A stretch of DNA of 64,000 nt, from positions 29,392,765-29,456,764 of the forward strand of contig CM048840.1 in NCBI GenBank assembly GCA_026545765.1. Direction: 5' to 3'. Below are positions 48,058 to 60,478 of this stretch, piece after piece. Origin of the DNA: Plantago major (lineage: Eukaryota > Streptophyta > Magnoliopsida > Lamiales > Plantaginaceae). Position numbers and translations under genes: made by a program. Under the pieces are notes generated by a model. The model saw nothing but the letters and a program-made list of their open reading frames with translations, had not been told where the DNA came from and searched no databases. The first letter of the stretch is position 1; each line of letters begins with the position of its first letter.

Positions 48058-51000
48058 TTAAGAACCGGCTTTCTTGTCAGGGCTTAGTGAAGATATCTGC
48101 AAGTTGGTCTTCTGTGCCAATCTTGAGTATCTATATATTGCCTTTCTCAACATGGTCTCTGATGAAATGGTGTCTAACATCAATGTGCTTTGTTCTGGTA
48201 TGGAACTTGGGGTTCTGTGTGATTGCAATAGCACTTGTGTTATCATAGAAAATGGGAGTTTTCTCTTCATTGAGTCCATAGTCTCTGAGTTGTTGTTGAA
48301 TCCACAAAATTTGTGTTGCACAACAACCAGCAGCAATATATTCAGCCTCTGTGGTAGAAGTTGCAATTTAGTTTTGTTTCTTGCTAAACCATGAGATAAG
48401 TCTAGTTCCGTAAACCCATAAGTTCCTGAGGTACTTTTCCTATCAAGCATTGATCCAGCATAATCAGCATCTGAGTAACCAGCCAAACTCAATCCACTTT
48501 CTTTAGGATACCATAACCCTACATCTACTGTACCTTTCATATACCTTAATATTTTCATAGCAATGTTGTAGTGTGATTGCATTGGATTTGTTTGAAATCT
48601 AGCACACACTCCAACTGCATATTGAATATCGTGTCCGCTATGAAGGTAAAGTAGTGAACCTATCAATTTCCTATACTTGTGTTCATCAACACTCTTATCT
48701 GATTCAGTATAGTTCATCTTGGTTCCTATGCTCATAGGTATCTTAGCATTCTTTTCAGAAGGCTTAAGATTGAACTTTGTGAGCATGTCTTTTGCATACT
48801 TTGTCTGACTAATGAATATTCCATCATTGAGTTGCTTGACTTGCAATCCTAGGAAATAGTTCAATTCTCCCATCATGCTCATCTCAAATTTACTTTTCAT
48901 GAGATTTGCAAAGTCATCACAAAGTTGCTTGTCCTTAGATCCGAATATGATGTCATCAACATATACTTGAACTAAGAGTAGTTTCCCATCATGATTTAAA
49001 GTAAATAAAGTTTTATCAACTTCACCTTTCTTGAAACCACTTTCCAGAAAGTATTTGGCCAAAGTGTCATACCATGCTCTTGGAGCCTGTTTCAGTCCGT
49101 AAAGGGCTTTTTGTAGCTTATAGATCATTCTACTTTTTTAGGAAACTTCAAAGCCAGGTGGTTGCTCAACATAGACTTCCTCAACAAGTTCACCATTCAA
49201 GAATGCACTTTTGACATCCATCTGATAAACTTTAAAATCTTTATGAGCTGCAAAGGTCAGAAAGAGTCTTATTGCATCCAATCTGGCAACAGGTGCATAT
49301 GACTCGTCAAAATTTAGACCTTCAGTCTGGGTGAATCCCTTGGCAACCAACCTTGCTTTATTTTTGATTATTTCACCAGATTCATTCATCTTGTTTCTGA
49401 AAACCCACTTAGTTCCAATCACATATATTCCTTCTACAAATGGAACTAGTTTTCAGACTTTGTTTCTTTCAAACTGATCCAACTCTTCTTGCATTGCAGA
49501 GATCCAGTCTTGGTCTCTTAATGCTTCTTCTATAGTTTTTGGTTCAATGTTTGAGATAAAACATCCAAAGAGAGAATTAGCATTTTCAGCTATTGCTCTC
49601 CTAATCCTAACACCTTTATTGATTGGTCCAATCACGTCTTTTGCAGGATGATCCTTGATCCATCTCATCATGGGTTTAGGGCTAGTAGGGTCAACATCTA
49701 TGTGATTTGAATGTGAATCACTATGATTATGACTTGATACTTCTTCAGTATCTGTGACATTTTGCACCTCAGAAGGGCGGTGAATGTCTGACACTTGCTC
49801 AGTGTGAGAGCTTTCTGGGACATGCCTGTCAGAAAGGTCATTTCCAGAGTTAGCTCTCTGATGAACATCTTCAGTTTCCATTTCTGGAATTCTCATAGGA
49901 AATTCTTCATCATGTCTGAGAATCATCTGGTTGTTACTAGGCATTTCATGCTTTTCTTCGTCAGAATCATCCTCTCTTTCCATAATGATGTTTTTCCTTT
50001 CTGAGGGTTCCTCTTCAGAATCCTTTATCATTAGTTCCTTGAACCTTTCTGAGAGTTCATCAGCAAGGGGTGTTTTCTTGCCTCCTTCATAGAATACAAC
50101 ATGAACTGATTCTTCAATCTTCTTTGTTCTTTTGTTGTAAACTCTGTATGCTTTGCTATTCATAGAATAACCAAGAAACACGCCTTCATTTTCCTTTGGT
50201 TGAAATGTTCTTAGATACTCTTTTTCATTGTTAAGAACAAAACATCTACAACTAAATACTTTTAGATGTTTGATATTAGGGGGTCTACCAACCAAGAGTT
50301 CATATGGGGTCTTGTCATAGTGTTTGTTTATCAAACATCTGTTCTGAGTGTAGCATGCTGTGTTTACAGCTTCAACCCAATAAACTTCACTTATTTAAGT
50401 GTCAGCTAGCATTGTCCTTGCTGCTTCTTTAAGTGTCACGCCCCAAAACCAAATCACTTTGGCGCGACCGGCCGTCTATCGTGAGATGGACTCACGCCAA
50501 GACGAAGCCTTACTTAAATCCTCAGATACATAAAATAATCTCAGAGTGGTACAACAGAGCGTCTAAAATCCCATAAACAGTAATTACAATAATAATTACA
50601 AATCCTCAGTACATAACAACCACCTCAACGGTACAAATCATCATGTTCAATACAAACTCAGAGTACGCTACAACTACTGAAAGTCTTCATAAGATCCACC
50701 ATCCGTCTACCGGGTTCCACTCTACTGTACCATCCAATGTCACTCTTACTAAATATCTGAAAGGGGGGTGTAAGAGTGAGCCTTAATGACACTTCTACCG
50801 GATCAAGCAGCGTAGTAAAACATACATATTTATATACACACTATAACAATTCACATATCCAAAATCAGAACATGGAGTACTTTCACAAAACAGTAAGACA
50901 ATAGTTTAGCTCAATCAGATTTTACACTAGGCCACTATTAGATCCCGTGGCAGGGAAGATGGCATACATAATAAGAGGTTTCCCGAAGGAAACATAAGCA

Positions 51001-51286
51001 TGGGTTTCCTAAAAGACAACCAATTACAATAGGTTCCATGCGGAAAGAACGATGAGGAAGTATACTTCTATGCCAATAAACCCTCATAAGAGGTCAGTAC
51101 AGAGCGTAGGCAAAACTGAGAGCTAAAACATATTTCATTTCTCCAATACAGAAACATAATTTTCACACATCACATGCATCATAAAACATACTTTTGGGAA
51201 TTCACATACTTGATCCTTTCGAATAGAATATTATATCAAGTCCTATAACATGATATAATAATCATAAGTTCTTTGTCAAACATTAA

Positions 51287-51333
<47 letters not shown>

Positions 51334-51514
51334 ATAATACGGAAAATATAAATAAAAGTGTCAAAGAAACCCCTTACCTCGTCTCCAATTATTAACGCTA
51401 TATATCCAAGGTACGAGCTCCACCACACGTATCAAATCACAGCACTATGTGAAGAACAATTTCAATACTTTTCCGCTGTCCGGTCATGATCGATCATAAG
51501 TCACAAATATATAT

Positions 51515-51550
<36 letters not shown>

Positions 51551-54500
51551 ATTCTATCTCCACCTTTCTGTCAAACCAAGCCGTAGCCACTATTCACCAG
51601 AAACCTTGAACCACCGACTTTACAGTACATTAGATCGATCGATCGTGCAGTACAGTAACTTTTCCTGAAAGAATGCGCCAAAGGATTCTGTATCACACTT
51701 ATCAAATCTTGTCCCATAATTAATTACTCTTAAAGACCAAGTAACAGAAGATTAACAACTCACCTTTTCTTGAAGATGTTCTCTATCTTCTTCTATTCTC
51801 TAATTCTATTCTATTGCGGCAGTTGGTTCCATAAACGACATCACTTTCTTCTTCTTTTTCTGTGACCATATTTGGGTAGTGTAAATAGGCTTAACCTAGT
51901 AAAAATATATCTTATCATAACATAACGTAATGATTTAACTAGCCAGCCCAAATTTTCCAATAACTCCTTTGTACATTAAACGGGCTTTTAGTCCGGTGCG
52001 AATCCAATTCAATAAAATTATCATAGCCCGTGTAAAATTATCGATTCATAAAATAGTAAAATAGTGGCTAATCAAATCTCATGTATCCACTCGAGTCCAT
52101 ATAATTTCTCGTCTCCAAATTAAATCAAATAGACGGTCCAATAAAATTTTCCGGATTTTACATTAAGGGTTCTATTTTTCCTTTCTGCAACACCATTTTG
52201 TTGTGGTGTTCTTACAGAGGAAAGTTGGTGTTGTATACCTTTGCTGGTACAAAACTCCTTTATGTACTGGTTGAAAAACTCAGTACCATGGTCTGTTCTG
52301 ATTGCAGATACCTTGTCATTTTTCATGACTTCAAGCTTATTGAGCAAGTTTGGTATCTCCATCCTAGCATCAGATTTGTGCTTTAGAAAAACAACCCAAG
52401 TGAATCTTGAGAAGTCATCTACAACAACCAGACCATACTTCTTTCCTGCATAACTAGTTACAGATGATTCAAAAAGATCCATGTGTAATAGTTGCAGTGG
52501 TCTAACACTAGAGTGTCTGGTGTTGGATTTGAAAGAGATTTTGGATTGTTTCCCCATTTGACAGGCAGAACAGATACCATCCTTTCTGAAAGATGTTTTG
52601 GGAAGGCCAACCACTAACTCTTTCTTGGCAAGTTTGTTCAGAGTTTTGAAATTCAAGTGACTCATTCTTTTGTGCCATAACCAGTGCTCTTCTGTGTGAC
52701 CTGATTGACTCACCATGAGACATTCTTCAGTTGTGGCAGATGCCCAGTCGGCAACATAAAGACTACCTTTCCGCCGAGCAACCAAGACTGTCTGCTTTGA
52801 CTCATTGTCAATAAGTTTGCAATACTTTGCTTTGAATTTCACAGTGAATCCCTTGTCTGCAAACTGGCTCATGCTAAATAGATTATATTTCAAACCTTTA
52901 ACATGTAATACGTCAGTGATTGTTAATGATCCTAATTTGACGTTGCCAAATCCCAGAGAGGGATTTAATTCTCCTCCAACAAATCTGATGTTTGGTCCAT
53001 TGTTGCAAGTTTTGTACTTGACCAGATTTGCTTTGTCTCCTGTCATGTGCTTTCCGCATCCACTATCAAATAGCCATTGAGCCTTAGTCCAAGAAGCGTT
53101 CTGCACAAAACAGGAAACAGGAGTTAGGTCCTTGCTTCAGAGATAGAACCATTTAGACTAAACATTCTTCCAGTAGGAATCCACATTTTAGTGAATTTCT
53201 TGGGAGTTTGTTTCTGTCTAATTTGATCAGAAGGAGATGCAATAAAATCAGTAATTTTGATCTCAATCTTCCTTCTTGGGGTGTTTCTAGGTGTTCCTTT
53301 TGGTGCTTTCTGGATCCTGGGTTTCTGGGGTTGCTTTTCAGCAAACTTAGCCTTTCTGGCTAGGTTCCGTCTAGCTCTGGCATTCAGTTTTTCAGTGGCT
53401 TTAGTTTTCTTCCACTTCTGTCTATTGCTACGTGCAATATCAGCCTTGCGCCATTGTTCTTGTCCTTCCTTATATTGTTGCAGAAGAACTTTTCCAATAG
53501 CACGATAGCCAATGCCATTTCGAACACCTTTGGCTTTCTGAATACGTTCTTCAGAAGCCTTACTAGTTTCTGCACCATCTTTATTTTCATAAAATGGTAC
53601 AGTAGAGAATTTGCCTATTCCAGCAATTCTTCCTTTCCTAGTAATATAGCAATGTGGATGGTTGCATGTCTGAGGGTTGTGTTTCTTTTCGGAAACCTTA
53701 TCCACATGTTTCTTGTGAACTTGTTGTTCTTTCAAAGGCTGAGTTGCTACTCCTTTTCCTTTGTCAACTACCCTAGCTTTCTGACCAATGCTATAGGTGG
53801 TTGAAGAACCATTCTGTTGAATTTTTACAAAGGTCAACCTTTCATCACTCTTCTTCAGAGGAGATTAATTACTCGATTGTTCATCAAGTCCATGTCCACC
53901 TTTCTCAGAGGGATCTCTCAGATAGGATTGAACCTCAGTGAGAGTGTCATTAGCCTTTGCATAAGATTGAAAGGATAGCTCTTTCTTTCTGAGTTCTTCA
54001 TTCTCAGAAAGCAGCTTCATCATTTTCTTAGTAAGTTCATCCAAGGCTAGTTTGTGAGAATTTTCATTCTCAGATATCTGAGCTTTCAGAAAGGCTATTT
54101 CAGCGTTCTTATTCTCAGATACTCTGGTTAGCTCAGAAACCTCTTTTTCAAGAGTTTCTTTGCTTTCCTCTAGAATTCTGGTTTTGGATTGTGCTTCCAG
54201 AAATTCTTTCTCATAACGATCCAATTCACTCTTGACCAACTCCAGATCCTCAATTCCATCATCACTCTCATAGTACAGAAATTGTGAATTGTTAGTTACC
54301 TCATCAGCCATAAGACACATTTCAATGTTGGAGATGTCTGGACCAAAGAATCTCAAAGAACTCCACACATTTCATTCTTCTTAAGGCCAAGTCGATTACA
54401 TCGTGGGTGATTCCACACAATTCGGTGATGGTAGGTTTGAGTCATCCGAATCTCCATCTTCGAATCATCTCAATGTCTAGAGCATCAAGTTGAATTTGAA

Positions 54501-55628
54501 TCTTCTTCCTTTCTTTCAAGAAGGCCCTTTGATTTCTCTTGAAATTTCTTCCATCCTTCTTATCACTGTCTTGAGCTTGTTTAAAGCGACAATCTCTTGA
54601 AGTGACCAGCTTTTGACAATAGAAGCGTATATCATTTCCTATTTCTCAGCCTTCATTCTAACACCTTTCTGAATGGGGGTGTTCGGAGAGTTGTTCATTT
54701 GTATGTTCTTGTACTGATGATAGTTTGGGCCAAGATGCTTTTTCAGCTTTTCTTTAGCTTTTCTTCTCTCAATCTCTTGACTCACAAATTTCTTCATGTG
54801 TCTTACTGCAAGAGCATTTTCTTCAGATGCATCTTTGGTATCCTTCTTTTCAGAAGAACCTTGAGAAACTAGAGCAACACTTTGCAACTTTTCAGCTATT
54901 TGTTCTCTCTGAGTTGTCTCATAGTCTACAGTAGCAAGATGAGAGAAGAGCTCTACTGGAGTAATATTTAGCATCCCTTGATTGAAATAAAAGAACTTAG
55001 TGTGTTCCCAGTTGTGATTGAGACTTCTGACAATAGTCTTAATCTTTTCTGACTGGGAGTATCTATTGCTTTCACCAAGTGCAGCCATATCACTCATAAG
55101 AGTTGTAAATCTGAAATCAAGTTCTTCCAGAGTTTCAGTGGGACCTTGTTTGAAGTTTTGGAACTTTAATTTAAGAACTTCGAACTTGTTTTCTTTGGTT
55201 TTCTCAGTTCCGGCACAGATTTCTTCAATCAATTGCCAGGCAACATTCGCAGTTTTAGCACCCCACAGTTTACACTGTATGTGCTCAGGTGTCGATCTGA
55301 TGATGATATTACGAGCTTGACCATCCAATCTGTGTCTCTTGGCATCTTCAGATGTCTAGAGCTCTCTTGGCTTGTCTTCATGCACAATGCTTCCACGAGC
55401 AACATGACCACTATCACTAGCAGCCATATCCTCGCTTTCATCTTCCTTGTCTGAGGCTTTTCTTCCATCAGACACCTCAGTAACTTGTTTGAGTTGTCTG
55501 ATTTTGATAGGCCCTTCATTGATGACAAAGATCATTTCGTCACTAATGGCCTTCAGATGGAGCATCATGTTGTTCTTCCATTTCTCGTAGTTTTCTGGCT
55601 TCAGAATGGGCGCATCACCCAGAGACAT
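48058..55628 (-). pseudogene. Copia 2 gag-pol, interrupted by solo LTR
   Basis: On the minus strand: gag from MSLGDAPILKP at 55628 with the STPEHIQCKLWGAKTA block near 55300, and a coiled-coil part (53865-54368). The rest is protease LFDSGCGKHMTGD near 53070, GAG-pre-integrase ARRKGSLYVADW near 52780, integrase HMDLFESS and GLVVVDDFSRFTWVVFL near 52390-52490, reverse transcriptase [13 protein letters not shown] near 49230 and [10 protein letters not shown] near 48945, and RNase [21 protein letters not shown] near 48420-48480. It is a fossil with several breaks plus the nested LTR. Confidence 0.85.
50434..52162 (+). repeat. Solo LTR of a different (probably Ty3/gypsy chromovirus) family
   Basis: The sequence starts TGTCACGCCCC and ends GGATTTTACA, 1729 bp, flanked by a perfect TTAAG duplication (50429-50433 and 52163-52167). 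No internal region is present, so it is what remains after recombination between two LTRs. It contains AT microsatellites (about 51288-51326 and 51508-51550). The TGTCACGCCCC start is common in plant Ty3/gypsy LTRs; family and strand are inferred from that alone. Confidence 0.75.
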
Positions 55629-55731
55629 ACCTGCACACTTAACACACAAATTATATAGTCCTCAGAGATGGACAAAGTTTCTTCACCTATCTGGGGATCT
55701 AGGTTCAGTGCAGAAGGCTTGTGAACCTCCT

Positions 55732-55743
55732 GCTCTGATACCA
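55732..55743 (-). promoter_or_regulatory. Copia 2 primer-binding site (initiator tRNA-Met)
   Basis: On the minus strand it reads TGGTATCAGAGC, two bases inside the 5' LTR, identical to Copia 1. Confidence 0.9.
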
Positions 55744-55745
55744 CT

Positions 55746-57174
55746 TGTTGGTCCAGATAACGGCAAAGTAAAAGACTAGGGGGGGGGGGGGGTGAATAGT
55801 CTTTTAAAACTTTTGTCGATAAACACAGTTTCTCAGAAACCTGAGGGTTTCTTATACTTAAATTCAGAGCGCGGAAGACTTTAAGATAGGTAAGTGCTGA
55901 AACAATAAGTATGTGTGTGTGTGCTTTGCTGAAATGTAAATACAGAAAGGTAAATAACACAACAAGTATAGTGGTGTCTGGAGGTGGCGTAATCCTCCAA
56001 CTAATCCACTTCGGTCTTTCAGAGACCTAGAATTCACTAGAACAGATAATTGAGTTCACCTTACAATAATCCTATTCTAAGATTCCTAAACAAATGGTTC
56101 CCAACCAAATGTTCCCCCTGAGTTATTCCCCAGCTCCTAGAGCTAAGTACTTCCTCTACTCAGATAACCTTGGAGTTATTCCCTGATTTTCCAAATCAAG
56201 TACTTCCTCTACTCCACGCCTTGATGGTGTTGGTTATAAGGTTTTGTCAGAGAGGCTTCTCGTATAACTTTTCAGTTATGTTTTCAGAGAGCCTAATAGA
56301 ACAAGACTACTTAATACACTTGTTCAGTGGATGACAGTCTGCTCTTTACTGACCCAAGTAATTGGTGTCCGTTTTGGAGAATGAGCTTCAGAAAGGGTAT
56401 CTGATAGTTCAACTCTTTCACGAATAACAATCTCTTGTTAAGGTTCAGGACAACTTAGAACTACTAGTGATTCTTCAATGTAAAGCTTTCAGAAAAGGTA
56501 GTAGAGTGCTTGAGAGAATACTTTGCTTGATGGTAAGTTTGCAAGATAGAGCGTTCTAAGGTATTTTCTTCAAGCATCTAAGTGTGTGATATATCTAGAT
56601 AAATTTGAGAGGCGTTTGAATTGTATCCGTTGTGCTCTCTATCAAATTATATTCGTTTATATCTTGAACTATGTACTCAGAAGTCACTATCTCTTGTTTC
56701 AGAGAGGACTTGCTTTTTGGAGCATTTCTGCTGATGCATTTAATGCATAGTACTGTTCATTGTCCTTTAGTCTCAACGGATACATGAGCCTTTCTGATGG
56801 CATGCATGCTCCATACTCATGATGTCATATGTCCAGAATTGTATTTCCAAAAGTAAGTTAAATATACTTAAGAAAGGATTAATGACATAGTCTTTCTGAC
56901 TTAGACTAAACCTTTGTGTCTTCATAAACCTTGTGCAATCTTCAGTCTTCTAATCTTCAGAAAAGCTCCATTGCTAGGATTGATTTTCATGGTCTTCTTA
57001 AAATAAAAATTACACTCAGAGACCTATAATCCTAATACAAGATTTACTAGACTAATCATACTCAGTGATTCCCTCTTTTACAATGTTCAAGTGAACCAAG
57101 AGTACTTAATCACCTTTCTGGCTAAGATAAGAACATGTGATGAGTGATCAAAATACTAACAGATATTCCTAACA
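55746..57174 (-). repeat. Copia 2 5' LTR
   Basis: About 1429 bp, homologous end to end with 40392-41825, with roughly 30 differences by eye. The G run is 14 long here (55779-55792) against 9 in the partner. Confidence 0.9.
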
Positions 57175-59236
57175 CGAAGTTAGTACAGATTTCGAACAAA
57201 GAGAAGATATATTTCCCAGGATATCAGTTTTTACCTTTTGATGAATTGTGGACAACTCCGCAATCCGGTCCAGCTCCGGAACAGCAGCCAACCGAGACAC
57301 CTCCGCCTCCAAGTCCGACTCACCACTCGCCTTCCCTTTGCCCTTCTTGACAGGGGGCATCGGACCTTCAGAAGGGCGCTTCTGCCCGGCGGTTGCACTC
57401 GAGCCACTAACAGGAGGTTCCCGGGACACGGACCTCGGAGGTTTCTTCGCCCCCTTCGAACCAACCACCTTGCCCTTGTCCGGGGTGGGCATCGCCTGAG
57501 CCTCTTCGCCTACTGCAGACCTCCGAGTCTCCTCTACTCGGAAGGTGGCCGCATTCCTCGGCTCACTCATCGGAAGCACAGTGGAAGTCTTGATGATCTG
57601 CGTCCGAGTCCCCTCCTCCATCTCCTTCCTCTGGGCTACATTTTGTTTCTGCTTCAGCTCGCACATGGTCGACGTCACGTACTCGAACCAAAAATCTGCA
57701 CATCCGAAGGCCAAAAGGTTAGGAAAACAGATTTTTGTGTGAAGACTAGCAAAACAATATAATAAGCGACTCTCGGAAGACAACTGCACGATCGGATAGG
57801 AAGGACTTACTCAAATCCTCCTTCCCATCACAAAAGCTCGGCCCGGACAAGCCGGCTAAGAACGGAAGAGGTTGGCAGATTAGACCCTGAAAAAATACTT
57901 CTCCAGATCTTGATTCTTGTGGAGAGCTTGCATTCACAACGGAATGTTCCGAGCCGGAGGCTTCCAGTCCAGCAACCTACCCCGGAAAAACTTTCTCTCA
58001 AAGCGCCATTGGACCCGCTCCGCCTCGAATTGACCTTGTTCAAGAGCGGGCCGGACGAAGATATATCTCTTCCACCAGTTGATCCCCAAGGAAGAGAGGG
58101 GATCCACAAAAAAGTATAAGCCTGGCGACAAACCAGGGTGTAAAAAAGTTCGTTCCCATTGCTTGAATTTACACTAAACAACTTCCGAAAGTTGTCAAAA
58201 GTCACCGAGATGCCCTTGTATTTACACATCACCCCGAAGCACATCAGGTTGCCGAGGGAAATTGGGAGTGATCTGATGCGGACTCAACCCCATATCGTTC
58301 AAAATGTCCATCAACTCGGATGACACGGGCAAACACCACCCACAATGCAGACTTATCTCGTGCACACACATGTATCCAGGAGGCGGATTATAAAAAGCAT
58401 GAGACTCGTCCGGAACAAGGATCTCCACAGAATCCGGGATCTCGTATTTCCTCCGAAGCTCATTCACTTCCTCGGACGTCACGATCGACGGACAAGTCGA
58501 AAGCGTGCAATCTTCATTCAACTCACCCTCCGGATCCGGATGAGTTACATCATCCCTTAACTGGGGAAACTTCACCTGGTACACGTCCTCACCCTTCTTG
58601 CTCCCCTCAGTCTTGCGCTGACTCGGTCCCGCCTGACTGGATGACTCCTTCCGGAAAACATGAGGCGGAATCACTTCATATTCTTCCTCCTCCTCTGACC
58701 CCATATTTTCATCACGACCCTCTACCTCTTCGGCCTCCTCTGCTTCTTCATGCTCCATGGACGAGGAACCCAACTCTACCACCGTCCGAAGTGGGGCAGC
58801 AATCTGGACCCGATCCTCAACATGTACCTTCTTCGAACATGCCTAGCTCGGGCGGTGCCTCGGAGGTATCATGTACCTCTTCGATATTAGGCTCCTTCGG
58901 ATTCGGGATGAACGGCACTCGGTTAGGGTTACTCCTAAAATTATAGCCTAAGTTGCGTATAAGGGATCGAATCTCTACCGGGAGTTCGGGCTCCTTCCCA
59001 GCACGGCGCGGTCGGATATCCCCTATAGTCCGTGAAGTAGTCTCTTGCACAGCACCAACACCCTGCACATTAGAGACTTCCGGGTAATCCTGACGCCTCG
59101 GGGACCCTGAACCCGGAACAACTAACCGAAGTAAAGAGCTTACCTCGGGCTCTTCCCGGCTCGGATGGGCAGAATGGACTAGCTCTTGGAAAAAAGGTAA
59201 TTTCATGAGTCTCAAGATGGCAGTCCGAGAGGCCAT
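57175..59236 (-). pseudogene. Tat B antisense gene, N-terminal and middle parts
   Basis: On the minus strand this matches the Tat A antisense protein. Shared stretches include HPSREEPEVSSLLRLVVPGSG and LGYNFRSNPNRVPF near 59150-58900, an acidic part (58680-58780), the PF04195-like domain with MCFGVMCKYKGISVTFDNFRKLF and VCRQAYTF (about 57980-58244), and a Lys-rich nuclear-signal-like part VKKGKGKASGE (about 57310-57360). The Copia 2 insertion follows. The extreme N-terminus seen in Tat A is not recognisable here. It is a fossil. Confidence 0.65.
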
Positions 59237-59490
59237 TTAAGTGGATTAAATTAGACATTCAATGATCGGAGGAGGGAGATAACGACTCCAACGGACGCGT
59301 TTTAGCTCCAAGATAGCGTAAAGTTAGTGCGGTGTTAGAACTAACTACTCAGCATATCCGAAGCAAACTACCGTAACCTACTTGCCCCTACAATGGGCCA
59401 TGTTAACTCTACATACTTCCGAACGTACAAATACGATAACAAACGTAGCATGCACAGAACACTTAAAAAAGCAAAGCTAGGGATCAAGCG

Positions 59491-59663
59491 ACTTACTTGT
59501 GCTCGGACGATTGGATCGAAGGCAGCTAACTTGGCTCGAACAACTCGCTAAGGACTTCTTTTTACTCGCTTCGGGTTGCTAACGCTTGATTCGGACGTAC
59601 TAAAAACTTGAAAATCTTCTCTCTAGGAACGTGAAAGTGGAAACGGTAAAGCCCCTATTTATA
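59491..59663 (-). promoter_or_regulatory. Tat B antisense TATA box and leader donor site
   Basis: On the minus strand CTATAAATAG (59656-59663) is followed about 160 bp later by the donor GTAAGT (59496-59491), the same spacing as in Tat A (8681-8688 and 8515-8520). Confidence 0.45.
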
Positions 59664-60478
59664 GGAGGTTAAAACAGGAAGCCCAACCGTCGCCATTTTT
59701 CGGGAATAAATCTCTGTTGTAGATCAAGGCTTATCCAACGGAATAGTACAACAGTACTAGGCGAAATGACGCATTGGTACAACTAATTTAACTAGAGTTG
59801 CCAACAGCACATACAACTAACTTCACCATTCTCGGGAAGAGGACATTACTACACCCTCGGATGGCCAATCTATCTTCTGCCCCCGGATCCATGTCCTTTT
59901 CTACAAGGAAGGTTGATCCAACTCATCATCACACGAACTCTCATCCATTCGGATGTCCCTCTTCGGACCATCCCAGCCAGGTTGATAAAAACCATATCCT
60001 TTTCTAGAAGAAAGGATGATTTACCTCACCATCACACGGACTCTCATCCGTTAGGATGTCCCTTTTCGGATCATCCCGATTAGGGTGATTGAAATCCTAT
60101 CCTTTTTACAAGGAAGGTTGATTCAACTCACCGTTACACGGACATTCGTCCGTTTGAATGTCCGTCTTCGGATCATTCCCTCACCCACTAAAAGGTGCGA
60201 CTCTGAAGTTTATGCCTAAACTTGATATCGCTTACAAATACCCCCTTTTTTCCTCACTTTTGTTGCACTCTGAGACTTCACCCTCGTACTGCAACAAAAG
60301 AGAGAAGAAAGGGGGGGGGGGGGGGGAGATCAAGATTAAGGACGACGAGGAGCACGGATTACACCTTTTTTCTGCTTACGAGGGACGGATTGGACCGAGA
60401 AACAAACGGTCTTCCCCACTTTCAACTATAGTTCCACAACTATCTCCTAATAAGATACTTGGGAACTAGGGGGACATA
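59664..60478. other. Tat B region between antisense promoter and 3' LTR
   Basis: No gene is seen. It contains the 103-bp tandem repeat (59894-60182), a G16 run (60311-60326) and the polypurine tract AACTAGGGGGACA just before the LTR. Confidence 0.6.
59894..60182. repeat. 103-bp tandem repeat in Tat B
   Basis: Units start TCCTTTTCTACAAGGAAGG at 59894, TCCTTTTCTAGAAGAAAGG at 59997 and TCCTTTTTACAAGGAAGG at 60100, giving an exact 103-bp period and about 2.8 copies. Tat A has no such array at the corresponding place. Confidence 0.85.

Larger units (their letters stand above)
40392..57174 (-). mobile_element. Copia 2: Ty1/copia SIRE/Maximus-like element, minus strand, extra 3' gene
   Basis: A perfect 5-bp duplication CGAAG (40387-40391 and 57175-57179) flanks LTRs at 40392-41825 (3') and 55746-57174 (5'). 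The initiator tRNA-Met primer site is at 55732-55743 on the minus strand. Gag, protease, integrase, reverse transcriptase, RNase H and the extra 3' gene follow in the order of Copia 1. A solo LTR (50434-52162) lies in its pol. Without it the element is about 15.0 kb. LTRs differ by about 2% by eye. It is the same family as Copia 1 but a different subfamily. It is broken, with several breaks besides the insertion. Confidence 0.92.

Noticed and set aside
51288-51326. AT run as a sign of an origin or matrix attachment site.
   Set aside because: It is a simple AT microsatellite inside the solo LTR; nothing else supports a special role.
57238-57762. Plus-strand frames opposite the Tat B antisense gene.
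   Set aside because: They are shadows of the minus-strand coding sequence, with no independent homology between Tat A and Tat B in that frame.
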